Shown: piece after piece, positions 19,413 to 26,744 of the stretch
How the letters are laid out: each line of letters begins with the position of its first letter
Position numbering within the stretch: the first letter of the stretch is position 1
Virus record (IMG/VR): IMGVR_UViG_3300047289_000027
Location: 1-40,604 of that record
Direction: 5' to 3' (one strand)
Length of the DNA: 40,604 bases
Source of the DNA: a virus
The notes under the pieces: generated by a model
The model's database searches: none
Told to the model about the DNA's origin: nothing
Seen by the model: only the letters and a program-made list of their open reading frames with translations
Program-made: the position numbers and the translations under genes

Positions 19413-19826
19413 ATGGCAGCTACTAAAACCGTATTAAGAGTTTCAAATAACCGAGCAATCGTTCGTGTTATTGGAACCACAGCAGGTGATACTGCTACAA
19501 TCGCTTTCGCTGACTTGGTAGGTACTGGTGATGCGCTTACTGTTGGTGGCACACCAAGAGCTAACATCTCTAGAGTTAAAACCAGCAGTGCTAACAGTAT
19601 CACTCTAACAAGAGACACAACCGTTGTTGGCGATTTTTATGGTAGCGATGCCATTGAAGAATCCGACTGGGTTATCAGCGATGTCAATGACAAAGCTGTT
19701 GTTGTAACTTTCGTTGGCGGTGGTGGCATGATCATCATTGAATTATCAAAGATCTCTGGCTACTCTCCTAAAGAAGAGTCTGCTCAGTTTGGTTCTTATG
19801 ATGACCCAACAGCAGTAGGAGAATAA
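19413..19826 (+). CDS. unidentified beta-rich protein of the head cluster
   Basis: I do not recognise this 137-residue protein. It lies between the gp68-like and protease genes, where T4 has no equivalent that I know of. It is rich in Val, Thr, Gly and Ala with alternating hydrophobic patterns ('AIVRVIGTTAGDTATIAFAD', 'NSITLTRDTTVVGDFYGSDA') that suggest a small beta-sandwich; the C-terminus is polar. There is no signal peptide or membrane segment. A GGAATAATAT site precedes the ATG. Three bases separate it from the protease start, so it is certainly co-transcribed with head genes. A head decoration or minor capsid role is a guess from context. Confidence 0.65.
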   Translation: MAATKTVLRVSNNRAIVRVIGTTAGDTATIAFADLVGTGDALTVGGTPRANISRVKTSSANSITLTRDTTVVGDFYGSDAIEESDWVISDVNDKAVVVTFVGGGGMIIIELSKISGYSPKEESAQFGSYDDPTAVGE

Positions 19827-19828
19827 CA

Positions 19829-20482
19829 ATGAAACTGATTAGAGAAGAAGTTGCAGAAACCAAACTGATCGTTGAAGAAAAGTTAGGTAAAGGTAAGCAA
19901 TACTTTATCGAAGGCGTGTTCCTTCAATCCGAGATCGTTAACCGTAACGGTCGTATGTACATGGAAAAGGTAATGGACAACGAGTGTGACCGTTACATCA
20001 AAGAGTACGTAGAAAAGAACAAAGCATATGGTGAACTGGGTCATCCAGAAAATCCATCTATCAATCTAGAGCGTGTGTCTCACCTTATCGTTGGTCTTCG
20101 TAAAGAAGGCACTAACTGGATTGGTAAAGCAAAGATTTTAGAAACCCCAATGGGTATGATTGCACGTGGTCTATTAGACGGTGGCGCAAACCTTGGTGTT
20201 TCAAGCAGAGCAATGGGATCCCTTAAAACAAACAATGAAGGTATCCAAGTTGTCCAAGACGATTTCATGCTAGCTACCGCAGCTGATATTGTCGCAGACC
20301 CATCTGCTCCTGATGCATTCGTAAGAGGCATCATGGAAGGTAAAGAGTGGGCATTCGTTGATGGAAGATTTGTGGAGAAGAACATTGATGAAGTTAAGCG
20401 TCATGTACGTGGTGCTTCATCTAAAAACCTAGAGGAAGCGAAGATTCGTGCTTTCCAATATTTCCTGAGTAAAATCAGCTAA
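19829..20482 (+). CDS. 21: prohead maturation protease gp21
   Basis: At 217 residues (T4 gp21 is 212), this is the serine protease that matures the prohead by cleaving core and capsid proteins. Family motifs are clear: 'NRNGRMY' (residues 38-44), 'AYGELGHP' with the presumed catalytic H72, and 'GVSSRAMGS' (123-131) with the nucleophile among S125/S126. The segment 'AADIVADPSAPDAFVRGIME' near residue 151 is also typical. It is flanked by core genes upstream and the scaffold and major capsid downstream, the full T4 maturation set. Confidence 0.94.
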   Translation: MKLIREEVAETKLIVEEKLGKGKQYFIEGVFLQSEIVNRNGRMYMEKVMDNECDRYIKEYVEKNKAYGELGHPENPSINLERVSHLIVGLRKEGTNWIGKAKILETPMGMIARGLLDGGANLGVSSRAMGSLKTNNEGIQVVQDDFMLATAADIVADPSAPDAFVRGIMEGKEWAFVDGRFVEKNIDEVKRHVRGASSKNLEEAKIRAFQYFLSKIS

Positions 20483-20484
20483 AT

Positions 20485-20492
20485 AATAAATA
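20485..20492 (+). promoter_or_regulatory. candidate late promoter (AATAAATA)
   Basis: AATAAATA lies just after the protease stop and 33 bases before the scaffold ATG. The T4 late octamer is TATAAATA. It would allow extra expression of scaffold and capsid, the most abundant head proteins. The surrounding sequence is A/T-rich, so chance matches are likely. Confidence 0.35.
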
Positions 20493-20525
20493 ATAACGAA
20501 TTCATCCAGTTACAGGAGATTACAG

Positions 20526-21476
20526 ATGTCAATTGAAAACAAAATCGCAGAACTTCTAGCTGAGTCTAAGAACACTAGTCTTGCTACGAACGAAGAAGCT
20601 ATCACCCCTGAAAAGGGCACCGAAGAACCAAACGTCAAACGTAACAACGTTGACAAGCAAACTCTACCAGCAGGTCCAAAGACCGTGAAGGAAGAGGAAG
20701 AAGTTTCTGAGGATACACCAGTTATCGAAGAAAAGAAAGAAAGAGAACTAACAGTTGATGTTAGTGAAGATGTTGCCGCTCTAATGAACGGTGAAGAACT
20801 TTCTGAAGATTTTAAAGTTAAAGCAGCTACGATTTTCGAAGCTGCAGTTATCACTCGTGTCAAGCAAGAAGTTGCTAAGATCGAGGAAGAGTTTGAAAGT
20901 AAACTTGCTGAGCAAGTGGAAACTGTCAAAGAGGGACTTGTTGAAAAGGTTGATGGATACCTCGACTACGTTGTCGAGCAGTGGATGGAACAAAATGAAA
21001 TTGCCCTTGAATCTGGTATTAAGTCTGATATTCTCGAAGGTTTCGTTAGTGGTTTGAAGGGTCTCTTCGAAGAACACTATATCGATATCCCACAAGAGAA
21101 GGTTGACGTTCTAGGTAACATGGAAACACATATCGAAGAACTGACAGCCAAGCTAGACGAATCTCTAGCATCTCAAGTTGAGTTGTCCAAGAAATTGGGC
21201 GAGCTATCTCGTCAGCAAACTATTGATGAAGCAGCTGAAGGTCTAACCGACACTGAAGTTGAAAAATTCAAAGGTCTTGCAGAAGAGCTAGTGTTTGAAG
21301 GACAAGAAAACTTCAAAGCTAAACTACAGACAATTCGTGAAAATTATTTCTCTAAAGAGAAAATCGCAACTACTATTCAATCGCCAGTGACTGACTCTAC
21401 TGTGACTATCACAGAAGAAACATTAGTCGACCCATCGATGAAGCAGTATTTGCAGGCACTTGAATCTTTTAAATAA
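20526..21476 (+). CDS. 22: prohead core scaffolding protein gp22
   Basis: This 316-residue, Glu/Lys-rich, largely helical protein sits between protease and major capsid genes, the gene 22 slot (T4: 269 aa). The N-terminal 80 residues are low-complexity and acidic. Residues about 95-260 are long charged helices with coiled-coil-like heptads ('LAEQVETVKEGLVEKVDGYL'; 'LTAKLDESLASQVELSKKLG'). The end 'LVDPSMKQYLQALESFK' is typical of the family. In T4, gp22 forms the core around which gp23 assembles and is then cut up by gp21. An ACAGGAGATTACAG ribosome-binding region precedes the start. Confidence 0.88.
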   Translation: MSIENKIAELLAESKNTSLATNEEAITPEKGTEEPNVKRNNVDKQTLPAGPKTVKEEEEVSEDTPVIEEKKERELTVDVSEDVAALMNGEELSEDFKVKAATIFEAAVITRVKQEVAKIEEEFESKLAEQVETVKEGLVEKVDGYLDYVVEQWMEQNEIALESGIKSDILEGFVSGLKGLFEEHYIDIPQEKVDVLGNMETHIEELTAKLDESLASQVELSKKLGELSRQQTIDEAAEGLTDTEVEKFKGLAEELVFEGQENFKAKLQTIRENYFSKEKIATTIQSPVTDSTVTITEETLVDPSMKQYLQALESFK

Positions 21477-21511
21477 TCGCAAAAAGTAAAACAACCTAAG
21501 GAGTTACTACA

Positions 21512-22801
21512 ATGACTGTACGTCAAGATCTAATGAAAAAATGGGCACCAATCCTAGAACACACTGGTGCACCTGCAATTAAGGATAACTATCGCAGAGA
21601 AGTTACCGCAATCCTATTGGAAAACCAAGAGAAGGCTCTCAAAGAAGAGAAGCAAGCTCTATTCGAAACACCACACGCTAACTACGGTGGCGACTCTATC
21701 GCTACTGGTTCCGCTTCTGGTTCTACTGGCGCTGTTGCTGGTTTCGATCCAATTCTAATCAGCTTGGTTCGCCGTGCTGCTCCACAGATGATCGCTTATG
21801 ACATCTGCGGTGTTCAGCCAATGACCCAACCTACTGGCTTGATCTTCGCTATGAAGTCTCGCTATACAACACAAGACGGTACTGAAGCGTTGTTCAACGA
21901 AGCAGACTCCGCATTCTCTGGTGCTGCATCTCCAGCTCAGTCTGGCTCTCCAATGTCTAGCCCAGTTGCTGGCAAGGGTATGTCTACTCTAGTTGGTGAA
22001 GATAAAGACTTCGCTCAAATGGCATTCTCTATCGAAAAGACTTCTGTTACTGCAAAGACTCGTGCTTTGAAGGCAGAATACACTATCGAATTGGCACAAG
22101 ACTTGAAGTCCGTTCATGGTCTTGACGCTGAAGGCGAATTGACAAGCATCTTGTCTACAGAAATCTTGGCTGAAATCAACCGCGAAGTTATCCGTACAGT
22201 TTACCGTGTCGCTAAGACTGGTGCTGCTGCTGGTACTACAGCTACTGCTGGTGTATTCGACCTAGACGTCGACGCTAACGGTCGTTGGTCTGTTGAAAAG
22301 TTCAAGGGTCTATTGTTCCAAATCGAACGTGAAGCCAACGTTATTGCTCAGCAAACACGTCGTGGTAAGGGTAACTTCATCCTTTGCTCTAGCGATGTTG
22401 CATCTGCTCTAGCAATGGCTGGTGTTCTAGACTACACTCCTGCTTTGTCTACCAACTTGAACGTTGACGAATCCAGCACTACCTTCGCTGGTGTGTTGAA
22501 CGGTCGTTACAAAGTGTATGTTGATCCATACTCTGGTAACGGTGGTGTTAACCAATTCTTCATGGTTGGTTACAAGGGTTCTTCCCCATTCGACGCTGGT
22601 ATGTTCTATTGCCCATACGTTCCACTACAATTGGTTCGTGCTATCGACCCAACTACATTCCAACCAAAGATTGGTTTCAAGACTCGCTACGGCATGGTCT
22701 CTAACCCATTCGTTTCGTTGGACGGTCAAACACCAGGTACTGACTTGGTTACTGGCGAAAACTACTACTTCCGTAAGGTTGCAGTTTCTAACTTGATGTA
22801 A
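21512..22801 (+). CDS. 23: major capsid protein gp23
   Basis: This 429-residue protein is a T4-type HK97-fold major capsid protein, shorter than T4 gp23 (521). It starts 'MTVRQDLMKKWAPILEHTGA'. The conserved core shows 'FDPILISLVRRAAPQMIAYD' (about residues 76-95), 'GVQPMTQPTGLIFAMKSRYT', 'ELAQDLKSVHGLDAEGELTS' and 'GTDLVTGENYYFRKVAVSNL' at the end. T4 gp21 cuts after Leu/Ile-x-Glu; 'LFE' at residues 50-52 is a likely site for removing the N-terminal delta piece. An AAGGAGTTACTACA site precedes the ATG. A strong terminator follows 39 bases after the stop. No gp24 vertex paralogue follows, as in many aquatic T4-like phages. Confidence 0.96.
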   Translation: MTVRQDLMKKWAPILEHTGAPAIKDNYRREVTAILLENQEKALKEEKQALFETPHANYGGDSIATGSASGSTGAVAGFDPILISLVRRAAPQMIAYDICGVQPMTQPTGLIFAMKSRYTTQDGTEALFNEADSAFSGAASPAQSGSPMSSPVAGKGMSTLVGEDKDFAQMAFSIEKTSVTAKTRALKAEYTIELAQDLKSVHGLDAEGELTSILSTEILAEINREVIRTVYRVAKTGAAAGTTATAGVFDLDVDANGRWSVEKFKGLLFQIEREANVIAQQTRRGKGNFILCSSDVASALAMAGVLDYTPALSTNLNVDESSTTFAGVLNGRYKVYVDPYSGNGGVNQFFMVGYKGSSPFDAGMFYCPYVPLQLVRAIDPTTFQPKIGFKTRYGMVSNPFVSLDGQTPGTDLVTGENYYFRKVAVSNLM

Positions 22802-22840
22802 TCAAAGTTAGTAAAAAGCCTACGTAAGATAGGTATTTTA

Positions 22841-22866
22841 AAGGGAGCTTCGGCTCCCTTTTTTTT
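22841..22866 (+). terminator. Rho-independent terminator after major capsid gene
   Basis: A perfect 8-bp stem AAGGGAGC/GCTCCCTT closes on a TTCG tetraloop and runs into eight consecutive T residues (22859-22866). This is a textbook intrinsic terminator and the clearest in the window. It ends the 10.6-22.8 kb virion block. Confidence 0.95.
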
Positions 22867-22870
22867 GCTT

Positions 22871-22878
22871 TATAAATA
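22871..22878 (+). promoter_or_regulatory. late promoter, perfect TATAAATA octamer
   Basis: TATAAATA is an exact copy of the T4 late promoter consensus. It lies 4 bases after the terminator T-run and 26 bases before the next ATG, exactly where transcription must restart. gp55, the sigma factor that recognises this element in T4, is encoded at 26036. Confidence 0.75.
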
Positions 22879-22904
22879 ATAAACTGAATCCTTTAGAGAA
22901 CACC

Positions 22905-23441
22905 ATGGCTGACACAAGAACCTTTACCTGCCCAACACCCCAGAACATTAACCCACTATCACCAGTTGGGTATCAGTTTAGCATAAGCAAGTTGCCTGAC
23001 TTGTCTTTCTTTGCGCAAGAAGTAAACCTTCCAGGGATCACATTGGGTGAGCCAGAGTTCGGCACACCGTTTGCTAGAGTGCCAATCCCAGGTGAAACAT
23101 TGGTTTATGAGCAACTGACATTGACATTCTTAGTTGATGAAGGAATGAAGAACTATCGCTCTATCTACAACTGGATGGTTGCTCTTGGATTCCCTGAATC
23201 ATACAACCAATATATTACGTTGGCATCTGACGACAACATCAACTACACCGAGTTGGCTACCAACTATTCAGACGGTGCTTTGTCAATACTAAATAACAAT
23301 AATACAGCAGCACAGGTTGTCAGCTTCAGAGACATGTTCCCAGTAGCACTCGACAGCCTTCAATTTTCCTCTACTCAAAGCGATGTTCAATATCTAATGG
23401 GTAGAGTGTCATTTAGATTCTCTTACTACAGTTTCCTGTAA
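22905..23441 (+). CDS. tail tube-fold protein (gp54/gp3-like)
   Basis: This 178-residue protein shares the pattern of the gp19/gp54 tube fold: 'YQFSISKLPDLSFFAQEVNL' then 'PGITLG' (about residues 23-48), 'YEQLTLTFLVDEGMKNYRSI' (about 68-87), 'NWMVALGFPE', and a closing beta segment 'DSLQFSSTQSDVQYLMGRVS'. Tube-fold proteins act as tube, tube initiator (gp54) or tail terminator. In related aquatic phages the gene after gp23 is, as far as I recall, often labelled gp3 (tail completion); I cannot separate these by eye. It sits alone between a terminator plus late promoter and a weak hairpin, so it appears to be a separate late unit before the recombination genes. Confidence 0.65.
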   Translation: MADTRTFTCPTPQNINPLSPVGYQFSISKLPDLSFFAQEVNLPGITLGEPEFGTPFARVPIPGETLVYEQLTLTFLVDEGMKNYRSIYNWMVALGFPESYNQYITLASDDNINYTELATNYSDGALSILNNNNTAAQVVSFRDMFPVALDSLQFSSTQSDVQYLMGRVSFRFSYYSFL

Positions 23442-23458
23442 GAGTTGAGTTTTAGTGT

Positions 23459-23476
23459 TGCTCAGTACGCTGAGCA
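23459..23476 (+). terminator. weak hairpin after tube-fold gene
   Basis: TGCTCAG/CTGAGCA, a 7-bp perfect stem with a TACG loop, lies 17 bases after the stop and is followed only by CTTTAC. It may be a weak terminator or an RNA-stabilising 3' hairpin. The short T-run argues against efficient termination. Confidence 0.4.
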
Positions 23477-23494
23477 CTTTACAATGGAGTTATT

Positions 23495-23932
23495 ATGAAT
23501 TTAGAAGATCTACAAGAATCATGGGCAAACGACTGCGTTATCGACGATGACCATCTCGATAAAGAGTCAGTACGTACCCCAAACCTCCACGCAAAATACC
23601 TGAACTACCTTATCTCGTTTAAGCTGAAAGTAGCTAAAGCGAACAAGGACTACAACACACTTCGTCAAAAGAAGTTTCGCTACTACCGTGGCGAAATGGG
23701 CAAGGGTGAGTTGGAACATGAAGGTTGGCAACAATGGCAAGGTAACAAACCACTCAAGAATGAGATGGAAGAATTCCTTGAAGGCGACAGCGATCTAGCA
23801 GACGCTCATCTAAAGATTGAGTACCTCTCTGCTATCGTGTCTTGTTTAGACTCCATCATGCATCAGATCAAGTCAAGAGATTGGCAGATTCGTAATGCAA
23901 TTGAATGGAAGAAATTTATTAGCGGCGCATGA
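23495..23932 (+). CDS. uvsY: UvsY recombination mediator
   Basis: This 145-residue protein (T4 UvsY is 137) loads the UvsX recombinase onto gp32-coated single-stranded DNA. It begins 'MNLEDLQESWANDCVIDDDH', close to the T4 start 'M.LEDLQEE...D..ID', and ends with the conserved helix 'LDSIMHQIKSRDWQIRNAIE', matching the T4 'LDAIKSRGFAIKHI' region. The central segment 'KLKVAKANKDYNTLRQKKFR' then 'YYRGE' also fits. An AATGGAGTTATT site precedes the ATG. Its stop overlaps the UvsW start (ATGA), the usual pairing. Confidence 0.93.
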   Translation: MNLEDLQESWANDCVIDDDHLDKESVRTPNLHAKYLNYLISFKLKVAKANKDYNTLRQKKFRYYRGEMGKGELEHEGWQQWQGNKPLKNEMEEFLEGDSDLADAHLKIEYLSAIVSCLDSIMHQIKSRDWQIRNAIEWKKFISGA

Positions 23933-25416
23933 CACATTTAACAGTTGAAAAAGTAAACGAAGTTTACATTCGTGTTTACTCCCATGATATGGGCATCGAA
24001 CAAGAGTTGGCAGACTTCTTTACTTACGAATATCCAGGTGCTAGATTCACTCCACAATTCAGAGCAAAGTTGTGGGATGGTAAGGTGCGTATGTATGACA
24101 TTATCCGTAAAACTCTCTACTCTGGTTTACTTGAGTATGTTGAAAAGTTTTGCGAACAGAATGGCTACGAGCTAACCTACAAAGACGACATCCGTGTTGA
24201 CGCTGGCATCACCATCGATGAAGTGGAAGAATTTGCCAAGTGGTTAAACCCACACGGACACGGCAAGCCTATCGAGATTCGTGACTATCAACTGGACGCT
24301 GTACATACTGCTCTGAACAAAGAACGTAGTCTGTTACTATCTCCAACTGCATCAGGCAAGTCGTTTATCATCTATACTACAATGCGTTGGCATCTTGAGA
24401 AGAATCGTAAGTGTATCATCATTGTACCAACAACTTCTCTGGTTGAACAACTGTATTCCGACTTTGAAGATTACTCTAGTGAAAATGGCTGGAGGACTGA
24501 TTACCACTGCCAAAAGTTATACAGTGGATTCAGTAAAGACTTCAACAGAGATGTGTTGATCACTACATGGCAGTCTATCTACCAACAACCTAAAGCGTGG
24601 TTCTCTCAGTTCGATGTTATCTTCGGAGACGAAGCACATCAGTTCAAAGCCAAGTCTCTAACTACCGTAATGGAAAGATTGACTGAGGTTAAGTATCGTG
24701 TTGGTACTACTGGCACTATCGACAACAAGAAAGTGCACCGTCTAGTTCTTGAAGGTATCTTTGGTCCACTACATAAGGTTATCTCTACAAAAGAACTTAT
24801 GGATTCGGGTCGTGTAGCAAACCTAAATATAACGTGCCTGTTGATGAAATATGACGACATTACCAGACAAGGAAGAAAGAACAATCAGTATCAGGACGAG
24901 ATTGATTTTCTCGTTACTAACGAAAATAGAAACCGCTTCATTAGAAATCTGGCAATTCGTTCTTCAGGCAACACGCTGGTGTTATTTCAATATGTTGAAA
25001 AGCACGGCAAGGTTCTCTATGATTTGATTAGAGAAAAGGTGGCAGATGGCAGAGATGTGTTCTTTGTTTACGGTGGTACTGAAACATCTGATCGTGAAAA
25101 CATCAGACGTATTATGGAAGGGAAAGATGATGCTATCATTATTGCATCGTTCGGTACGTTCTCTACTGGTATCAACATCCCGTCAATTGAGAATGTTATT
25201 TTCGCTTCACCATCTAAAAGCAAGATTCGTAACTTGCAATCCATTGGTCGTGGTCTACGATTGAAGGACGGCAAGACGCATTGTAATTTGTATGATATAG
25301 CAGATGATTTGTCATGGAAGTCGTGGAAGAACCATACCCTACATCACTTCGCTGAGCGTGTCAAGACTTACTCGGAAGAGAAGTTCACTTATAAAATTGT
25401 AGAGGTTAAAGTATGA
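23929..25416 (+). CDS. uvsW: UvsW-type DNA/RNA helicase
   Basis: At 495 residues it matches T4 UvsW (about 500), a superfamily 2 helicase that unwinds branched DNA and R-loops and switches replication from origin- to recombination-dependent. Motif I 'SPTASGKS' is at residues 138-145, motif Ia 'IIIVPTTSLVEQL' follows, motif II 'GDEAH' has D234-E235-A236-H237, motif III is 'GTTGTI', and motif VI 'QSIGRGLRLKDGK' lies near residue 440. The N-terminal 100 residues form the substrate-binding domain ('TPQFRAKLWDGKVRMYDI'). It overlaps uvsY by four bases and the following gene by four bases. Confidence 0.95.
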   Translation: MTHLTVEKVNEVYIRVYSHDMGIEQELADFFTYEYPGARFTPQFRAKLWDGKVRMYDIIRKTLYSGLLEYVEKFCEQNGYELTYKDDIRVDAGITIDEVEEFAKWLNPHGHGKPIEIRDYQLDAVHTALNKERSLLLSPTASGKSFIIYTTMRWHLEKNRKCIIIVPTTSLVEQLYSDFEDYSSENGWRTDYHCQKLYSGFSKDFNRDVLITTWQSIYQQPKAWFSQFDVIFGDEAHQFKAKSLTTVMERLTEVKYRVGTTGTIDNKKVHRLVLEGIFGPLHKVISTKELMDSGRVANLNITCLLMKYDDITRQGRKNNQYQDEIDFLVTNENRNRFIRNLAIRSSGNTLVLFQYVEKHGKVLYDLIREKVADGRDVFFVYGGTETSDRENIRRIMEGKDDAIIIASFGTFSTGINIPSIENVIFASPSKSKIRNLQSIGRGLRLKDGKTHCNLYDIADDLSWKSWKNHTLHHFAERVKTYSEEKFTYKIVEVKV

Positions 25417-25877
25417 ACGAATACAATCTATCTTTAGAAGATGATTATGTTGTATTGAAGATGATCACAGGCGAGCAACTTATTGCCGTCAAACGTGCAG
25501 AGACGAAAGACTATCTCACCATAGAGTACCCTATGTTAATTAAGGGTTACGCATTTCAAAATGGTGAAGAGATGGGTGAGCATGTAACTGCTGCACCTTA
25601 CTGCAAATTCACAGACGATAAGATTTTTACTTTCGATAAACAGCACATCGTGTTTACGAAGCCGATGCATTCCTACGCAGTTCCATTTTATATTGGATTG
25701 GTAGAGGAGCACGAAGAATATGTGGAAGTCCCAGAAGAAGATCCACCGCAAAGCGTGGAAGAATTGGGAGACAGGGTGAACAAGCTGGCTGGTTTTCTAA
25801 AGAAAATGCAGACGCCAGAAGCAGAAGAATCGCTAAGCGATACAGTCTTTGTAGAGGGTAACGAGACTAAACACTAA
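25413..25877 (+). CDS. conserved phage protein, LSm-like candidate
   Basis: This 154-residue protein starts in the ATGA overlap with uvsW. The N-terminal 95 residues look like a small beta barrel: 'VVLKMITGEQLIAVKRAE' (about residues 13-30), then 'YLTIEYPMLIKGYAF'. The '(I/M)xxGxxLIA' strand-turn-strand motif recurs in short phage proteins and resembles Sm-like folds. The gene that begins at 40491 has the same pattern (RLINGDVLIAET). The C-terminal part is acidic, with a short helix 'VEELGDRVNKLAGFLKKM'. An RNA-binding role would be inference only; I know no function for this family. Confidence 0.6.
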   Translation: MNEYNLSLEDDYVVLKMITGEQLIAVKRAETKDYLTIEYPMLIKGYAFQNGEEMGEHVTAAPYCKFTDDKIFTFDKQHIVFTKPMHSYAVPFYIGLVEEHEEYVEVPEEDPPQSVEELGDRVNKLAGFLKKMQTPEAEESLSDTVFVEGNETKH

Positions 25878-25974
25878 TAGATTACTTCTCGAAACTCTTC
25901 AAACCCCACACCCTGAATTATGCTCTTTGTCAAGCACAAAAGCAACACTTCCAAGCAAATACTTTTAAAATAAT

Positions 25975-26003
25975 TTGTTTTCCCTGTAGTCGTGTGGTAT
26001 ACT
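25975..26003 (+). promoter_or_regulatory. sigma70-like promoter upstream of late sigma gene
   Basis: TTGTTT (25975-25980), a 17-base spacer and TATACT (25998-26003) lie in the 158-base gap before the gp55 gene. The -10 element and spacing are good; the -35 is moderate. It would place late sigma under the host-type polymerase. The rest of the gap (25878-25974) holds a weak TGCTCTTTGT / ACAAAAGCA imperfect hairpin at about 25920-25943 and nothing else I can name. Confidence 0.65.
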
Positions 26004-26035
26004 TAACTTAATTATTCAAACAGGAGTTATTTTTT

Positions 26036-26617
26036 ATGGCTGGGACGCACTATGTCAACAATGCCGATTTTCTACAGGCACTTATAGATTGGCATGCTAA
26101 AATTAAAGAAGCTGAAGAAAGTGGTGATGAGATCCCACGTGTACCAAATTTCGTAGGCGAATGCTTACTTAAAATTGCAACACACTTATCCTACAAAGCC
26201 AACTTTATCAATTACAGTTATCGTGAAGACATGATTCTAGATGGCGTTGAAAACTGCCTACTTTATATTCGCAACTTCGATCCTACCAAGTCTAGCAATC
26301 CATTCTCGTACTTCACACAAATCATATTTTACGCATTTCTTCGCCGCATTGCTAAGGAAAAGAAACATGCGTATGTCAAACAAAAGCTAATTCATCAGAT
26401 GCCATTCGAGATGTTCGAGTTGCAAGACCACGATGAAGACGGTGCTTATCAAAACGCTTATCTAGCCTTTATGCAAAACAACTCTGAGTTTGATGACTAC
26501 ATTGAACGCAAGAAAGATAAAGACAAGAAAAAGAAAGCGGCAATCAAAGAAAAGAACGCATTGGAAAATTTAATAGGAGACCAAGATGACGGACAAGGAT
26601 TGGTTGGAGAAAGTTAA
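26036..26617 (+). CDS. 55: late-transcription sigma factor gp55
   Basis: At 193 residues (T4 gp55 is 185), this is the small sigma70-family factor that directs host RNA polymerase to TATAAATA late promoters. 'YSYREDMILDGVENCLLYIR' (about residues 62-81) and 'FSYFTQIIFYAFLRRIAKEK' (about 94-113) correspond to sigma region 2, the -10 binding part. The following 'KKHAYVKQKLIHQMP' is also typical. The C-terminal part is Lys-rich, then acidic. In T4, gp55 works with the gp45 clamp, encoded here at 36347. An ACAGGAGTTATTTTTT site precedes the start. It has its own promoter. Confidence 0.93.
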   Translation: MAGTHYVNNADFLQALIDWHAKIKEAEESGDEIPRVPNFVGECLLKIATHLSYKANFINYSYREDMILDGVENCLLYIRNFDPTKSSNPFSYFTQIIFYAFLRRIAKEKKHAYVKQKLIHQMPFEMFELQDHDEDGAYQNAYLAFMQNNSEFDDYIERKKDKDKKKKAAIKEKNALENLIGDQDDGQGLVGES

Positions 26618-26744
26618 ACTAGCTGCCACCGTGTATAACGAAGGTAGAATGTGTCGTGACTTCCAGCAGGAAGAAGTGAACAAATTTGTTGAGTGGATGT
26701 ATAAACAGTATGGAGTTGTGTATGAAGGTAGCAGTAATAACTGA
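26586..26744 (+). CDS. small hypothetical protein bridging gp55 and gp47
   Basis: This 52-codon frame (starting MTDKDWLEKVKLAATVYNEG) begins inside the 3' end of the gp55 gene, preceded by TAGGAGACCAAG, a good Shine-Dalgarno site, and ends 23 bases inside the start of gp47. It encodes a charged, probably helical protein with several aromatic residues and no recognisable motif. The strong ribosome-binding site, and the way it fills an otherwise unexplained 104-base gap, support it as a real gene. The overlaps suggest translational coupling of 55, this gene and 47. Confidence 0.7.
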   Translation: MTDKDWLEKVKLAATVYNEGRMCRDFQQEEVNKFVEWMYKQYGVVYEGSSNN

